Assembly (NCBI GenBank): GCA_016303085.1
Contig: JAEDMI010000120.1
Coordinates: forward strand, 1 to 7,526
Direction: 5' to 3'
DNA: 7,526 nucleotides
DNA from: Acetatifactor sp.
GTDB taxonomy: Bacteria; Bacillota; Clostridia; Lachnospirales; Lachnospiraceae
Shown here in pieces: positions 5,015-7,526 of this stretch (position 1 is the stretch's first letter; every line of letters begins with the position of its first letter). Both the position numbers and the translations under genes were made by a program. Below the pieces are notes generated by a model, which was not told the origin of the DNA, did no database searches, and saw only the letters and a program-made list of their open reading frames with translations.

Positions 5015-7042
5015 ATGGGTATAGCAATCAAAGACAAAATTTTTAAGAAGAAAAAACATCGTCGGTTACTTTCCGAAATGGCATCACGTTTTTCCGCAAT
5101 GTACCTGATACATTTGCAGGACAATACCTATGAGGAAATACAGGCAGATACTGTTTTTCGGAAACGCCTGCCGCAAAAAGGAGATATTCCCTCCGTGCAC
5201 AGGCTGCTCTTTGCTTCCACTAAAGCCGGCGCACAGAGTTCGCAGTATTATGATGCCTTCTGTGGTGAAAGCCTGTTTCTTCGGAATCATTACAGCGGCT
5301 GTCTGGACTTTTTGGAGGACTGCGGAAAAAAGCGCTTTGACTACCACGTTTTCAAAGTATCCGGGAATGAAAGTCTGCTTATCTTTATAGAAAACGAGAG
5401 CGGAATGATTGCGGAACAATATGACAGGCTGAAAATGGACACTCTGCAGGAAAACTATCTCTTTTCCATGATTGTGGACTTAAAGAACGATACCTGCCAA
5501 AATCTTGTAGTGACGGAAGCCAGCGCTCCCCGTCAGGATTACACGAAACTCCGCTACTCCCAGTGGCGTTTTCTCATTGCAAATATGTTTCTTCCGGATG
5601 ACAAGAGTACTTTTTTGATGCTTTCCGACCCTGAATATATTATCCGTCGTCTGGAAACCGAAAAAAGTTTTAAATATGAAATTCAAATGCAGAGTATGGC
5701 GGGCGAATATATCTGGGTACGTCTCCGCTTCAACCGTATGGAAGGCTTCTCCGAAGAAATGCCCGTGTTCGTATATACTGTGCAGGATATTCATTCCGAT
5801 ATGGTTCGTCTGTTGCAACAGGAGAACATCATTTCTGCCGTAGAAGAAAAGAATCAACAGCTTGCCGATATCAACAAAGCAAAAAGTGTATTTATTTCCA
5901 ATATGTCCCACGAAATCCGCACCCCCATCAATGCGGTTCTTGGAATTGACGAAATGATTATCCGCGAAGCTACGGATGAGACCATCCGTTCTTACGCCTA
6001 CGATATTAAAAGTGCCGGTAAGATGCTCTTAAGCATTATCAATGACATTCTGGATTACTCCAGAATCGAATCCGGCAAAATGGAGATTTGCCCCGCCGAA
6101 TACAGTCTCAAGACCTTAATTGACGATATCAACAGCCTGATTTTTGTGAAAATGAAAGAAAAAGGACTCACCTACAGGCTGGAGGTGGATGCTTCCTGTC
6201 CTTCCGTGCTTCTCGGTGATGAATTACGTATCAAACAGGTCATCATCAATCTTTTGACCAATGCCGTAAAATATACGGAAAAAGGTAGCGTCACCTTTTC
6301 CGTAGGCCATATTCTCCGGGAAAACGGAGAAATCGACCTCACTGTCAAGGTTGCGGATACGGGAATCGGTATGCGGTCTGAGGATATGAGCAGACTTTTT
6401 GAGGCATATGAGCGATTGGATGAAAAGAGGAATCATAACATTGAAGGAACCGGTCTTGGCATGGGCATTGTGGTTCGCCTTCTGGAACAAATGAACAGTC
6501 ACCTGGAGGTAGAAAGTGTTTACGGCAAAGGCTCTGTCTTCTCTTTCGTGCTGTCACAAGACGTTGTGGATGCAACCCCTGTTGGCAACGTATTCACCTG
6601 CCAAAAAGAAGATACACCTCAGGAAAACAATTCGCTGACAATCTATGCTCCACAGGCAAAGATCCTGGCAGTGGACGACAACCGCATCAATCTGTTTGTG
6701 CTGAAAGGGTTCCTGAAGCATACGGGCATTGAACTGGACTTTGCCCAAAGCGGAAAGGAAGGTCTGGAAAGAATTACACAGAAGGATTACGATTTGGTAT
6801 TCCTCGATCATCTCATGCCGGGCATGGATGGTATCGAAACATTGAAGCATATACGTGAAATGGACGGCAAATACAGGGCTCTACCCGTTGTTGCACTGAC
6901 TGCCAATGTGATGTCCGGTGCAAGGGAGCGTTACCTGAATGCCGGTTTCTCCGATTTTATGGAAAAACCCTTCATCGCAGCTGACCTGAAAAGGATATTA
7001 CTCACACACTTACCGCAAAAATATTTGCAGGAGGCCAAGTAG
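5015..7042 (+). CDS. Cytoplasmic hybrid sensor histidine kinase with C-terminal receiver
   Basis: A 675-residue two-component hybrid kinase that should autophosphorylate on a histidine and pass the phosphate to its own receiver. In order: a basic N-terminus, a PAS-like sensor region (about 20-130), a second PAS-like region (about 145-260), a coiled-coil linker (262-292), HisKA with His299 in SHEIRTP, and HATPase_c with N-box NLLTNAVKY (412-420), DTGIG (448-452) and GTGLGMGIV (478-486). The receiver domain (about 549-666) has acidic pair Asp554/Asp555, phospho-acceptor Asp598 in LDHLMPGMDG, Thr629 and Lys651. All key residues are present. No membrane helix is seen, so it probably senses an internal signal. 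There is no HPt or DNA-binding domain and no response-regulator gene beside it, so its output partner is unknown. GGGGA seven bases upstream supports the start, though it is a modest ribosome site. Confidence 0.93.
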   Translation: MGIAIKDKIFKKKKHRRLLSEMASRFSAMYLIHLQDNTYEEIQADTVFRKRLPQKGDIPSVHRLLFASTKAGAQSSQYYDAFCGESLFLRNHYSGCLDFLEDCGKKRFDYHVFKVSGNESLLIFIENESGMIAEQYDRLKMDTLQENYLFSMIVDLKNDTCQNLVVTEASAPRQDYTKLRYSQWRFLIANMFLPDDKSTFLMLSDPEYIIRRLETEKSFKYEIQMQSMAGEYIWVRLRFNRMEGFSEEMPVFVYTVQDIHSDMVRLLQQENIISAVEEKNQQLADINKAKSVFISNMSHEIRTPINAVLGIDEMIIREATDETIRSYAYDIKSAGKMLLSIINDILDYSRIESGKMEICPAEYSLKTLIDDINSLIFVKMKEKGLTYRLEVDASCPSVLLGDELRIKQVIINLLTNAVKYTEKGSVTFSVGHILRENGEIDLTVKVADTGIGMRSEDMSRLFEAYERLDEKRNHNIEGTGLGMGIVVRLLEQMNSHLEVESVYGKGSVFSFVLSQDVVDATPVGNVFTCQKEDTPQENNSLTIYAPQAKILAVDDNRINLFVLKGFLKHTGIELDFAQSGKEGLERITQKDYDLVFLDHLMPGMDGIETLKHIREMDGKYRALPVVALTANVMSGARERYLNAGFSDFMEKPFIAADLKRILLTHLPQKYLQEAK

Positions 7043-7050
7043 CCTCCTGC
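7027..7050. terminator. Intrinsic terminator overlapping the kinase stop codon, shared with the GH3 gene
   Basis: A perfect nine-base-pair G/C-rich stem (7027-7035 with 7042-7050), six-base loop and TTTTCATTT on the plus side. The kinase stop TAG (7040-7042) lies in the loop and first base of the second arm. On the minus strand the hairpin follows the GH3 stop by 15 bases, with an A/T tract after it, so it may serve both convergent genes. Confidence 0.85.
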
Positions 7051-7065
7051 TTTTCATTTAATCCG

Positions 7066-7526
7066 CTATTGAATCCTGTCCGCATATTTGATTCTGTAAA
7101 TTCTGCGGAGAGCATCATCTATACGTTCCTCGGAAATAACGCCGTCACGCACCGCCTGAAGGACACCGTTGTAAGCCGTCTCAAAGTCCTCCGGTGCAAG
7201 AATCATATCACATCCTGCTTTCAGCGCACGAATTGCCGCATCATCTGCCGAATAATAATCGGAAATTGCCGGCATGTTCAGTACATCCGATATAATCACC
7301 CCGTCAAAATCCATCTCAACCCGCAGGATATCCGTTACCAGTTTTTCGGAAAAGACGCATGGCTCATTGTCTCCGGTAAGAGCAGGTGCCTGAATATTGC
7401 TTATCATAATCATGTCCGCTCCGGCATCAATTGCTGCCTGAAATGCCACAAACTCCTCGCTTCTGAATTGCTCTTCGGTCCTGTCCGTAACAGAACGTCC
7501 ATTGGCAGGATTATCCGCCGTACCTC
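7066..7526 (-). CDS. Glycoside hydrolase family 3 protein, NagZ-like (partial, N-terminus off the right edge)
   Basis: The last 152 residues of a GH3 enzyme, most like bacterial beta-N-acetylhexosaminidases, which remove N-acetylglucosamine from cell-wall fragments or glycans. My reading continues in frame to the window edge (GTADNPANGRSVTDRT and on), so the gene starts outside. Visible family blocks are FQAAIDAGADMIMISN, then GVIISDVLNMPAISDYYS, whose first Asp (codon 7287-7285) is the expected catalytic nucleophile, then ALKAGCDMILAPEDFETAYNGV and the C-terminal SEERIDDALRRIYRIKY. The segment where NagZ-type enzymes carry the acid/base His (a D-S/T-H motif before the T-D-K-T-like stretch) reads NPANG here, with no His. 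The usual VSH is ISN. Activity may therefore differ from the family norm. Localisation cannot be judged without the N-terminus. Confidence 0.88.
   Translation of the reverse strand, partial: GTADNPANGRSVTDRTEEQFRSEEFVAFQAAIDAGADMIMISNIQAPALTGDNEPCVFSEKLVTDILRVEMDFDGVIISDVLNMPAISDYYSADDAAIRALKAGCDMILAPEDFETAYNGVLQAVRDGVISEERIDDALRRIYRIKYADRIQ

Noticed and set aside
5480..5911. Minus-strand open frame of 143 codons within the kinase gene
   Set aside because: Antisense to a kinase with complete motifs; no independent support for coding.

Overview
The window looks like chromosomal DNA of an anaerobic, endospore-forming (or spore-gene-carrying) Clostridia member, most likely a Lachnospiraceae species. 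This rests on a spoIIIA operon with Lachnospiraceae-like proteins, a pyruvate formate-lyase-type glycyl radical protein, a PAS-like hybrid histidine kinase and a GH3 hexosaminidase-like gene. Composition is moderate, gene packing is tight, and I see no mobile elements, tRNAs, rRNAs or CRISPR arrays.

Layout. (1) Positions 1-2063, minus strand: the start of the spoIIIA operon in the order spoIIIAA-AB-AC-AD, with AD running off the left edge. These encode the mother-cell half of the channel that links mother cell and forespore. (2) Positions 2287-2535, plus strand, divergent from spoIIIA: an 82-residue stand-alone glycyl radical domain (GrcA/YfiD type), with its own candidate promoter and a strong terminator. 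(3) Positions 2586-4821, minus strand: a two-gene operon with a clear sigma-A-type promoter (4875-4903). It encodes a two-helix membrane protein of unknown function, then a membrane-anchored transglutaminase-like protein with an intact Cys-His-Asp triad. (4) Positions 5015-7042, plus strand: a soluble hybrid histidine kinase (PAS-like sensor, HisKA, HATPase, receiver) with no response-regulator gene beside it in the window. (5) Positions 7066-7526, minus strand: the C-terminal part of a GH3 (NagZ-like) glycosidase whose N-terminus lies outside the window.

The two convergent gene pairs (grcA/transglutaminase and kinase/GH3) each share one strong hairpin, which probably ends transcription in both directions. 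The five blocks look like separate functional units side by side rather than one pathway. The transglutaminase and GH3 genes could both concern the cell envelope, but nothing in the sequence ties them together.

I found no clearly new multi-gene system. The points most worth checking are the minimal stand-alone glycyl radical protein, the GH3 protein that appears to lack the usual acid/base histidine, the unassigned N-terminal domain of the 4102-4821 protein, and the orphan cytoplasmic hybrid kinase.
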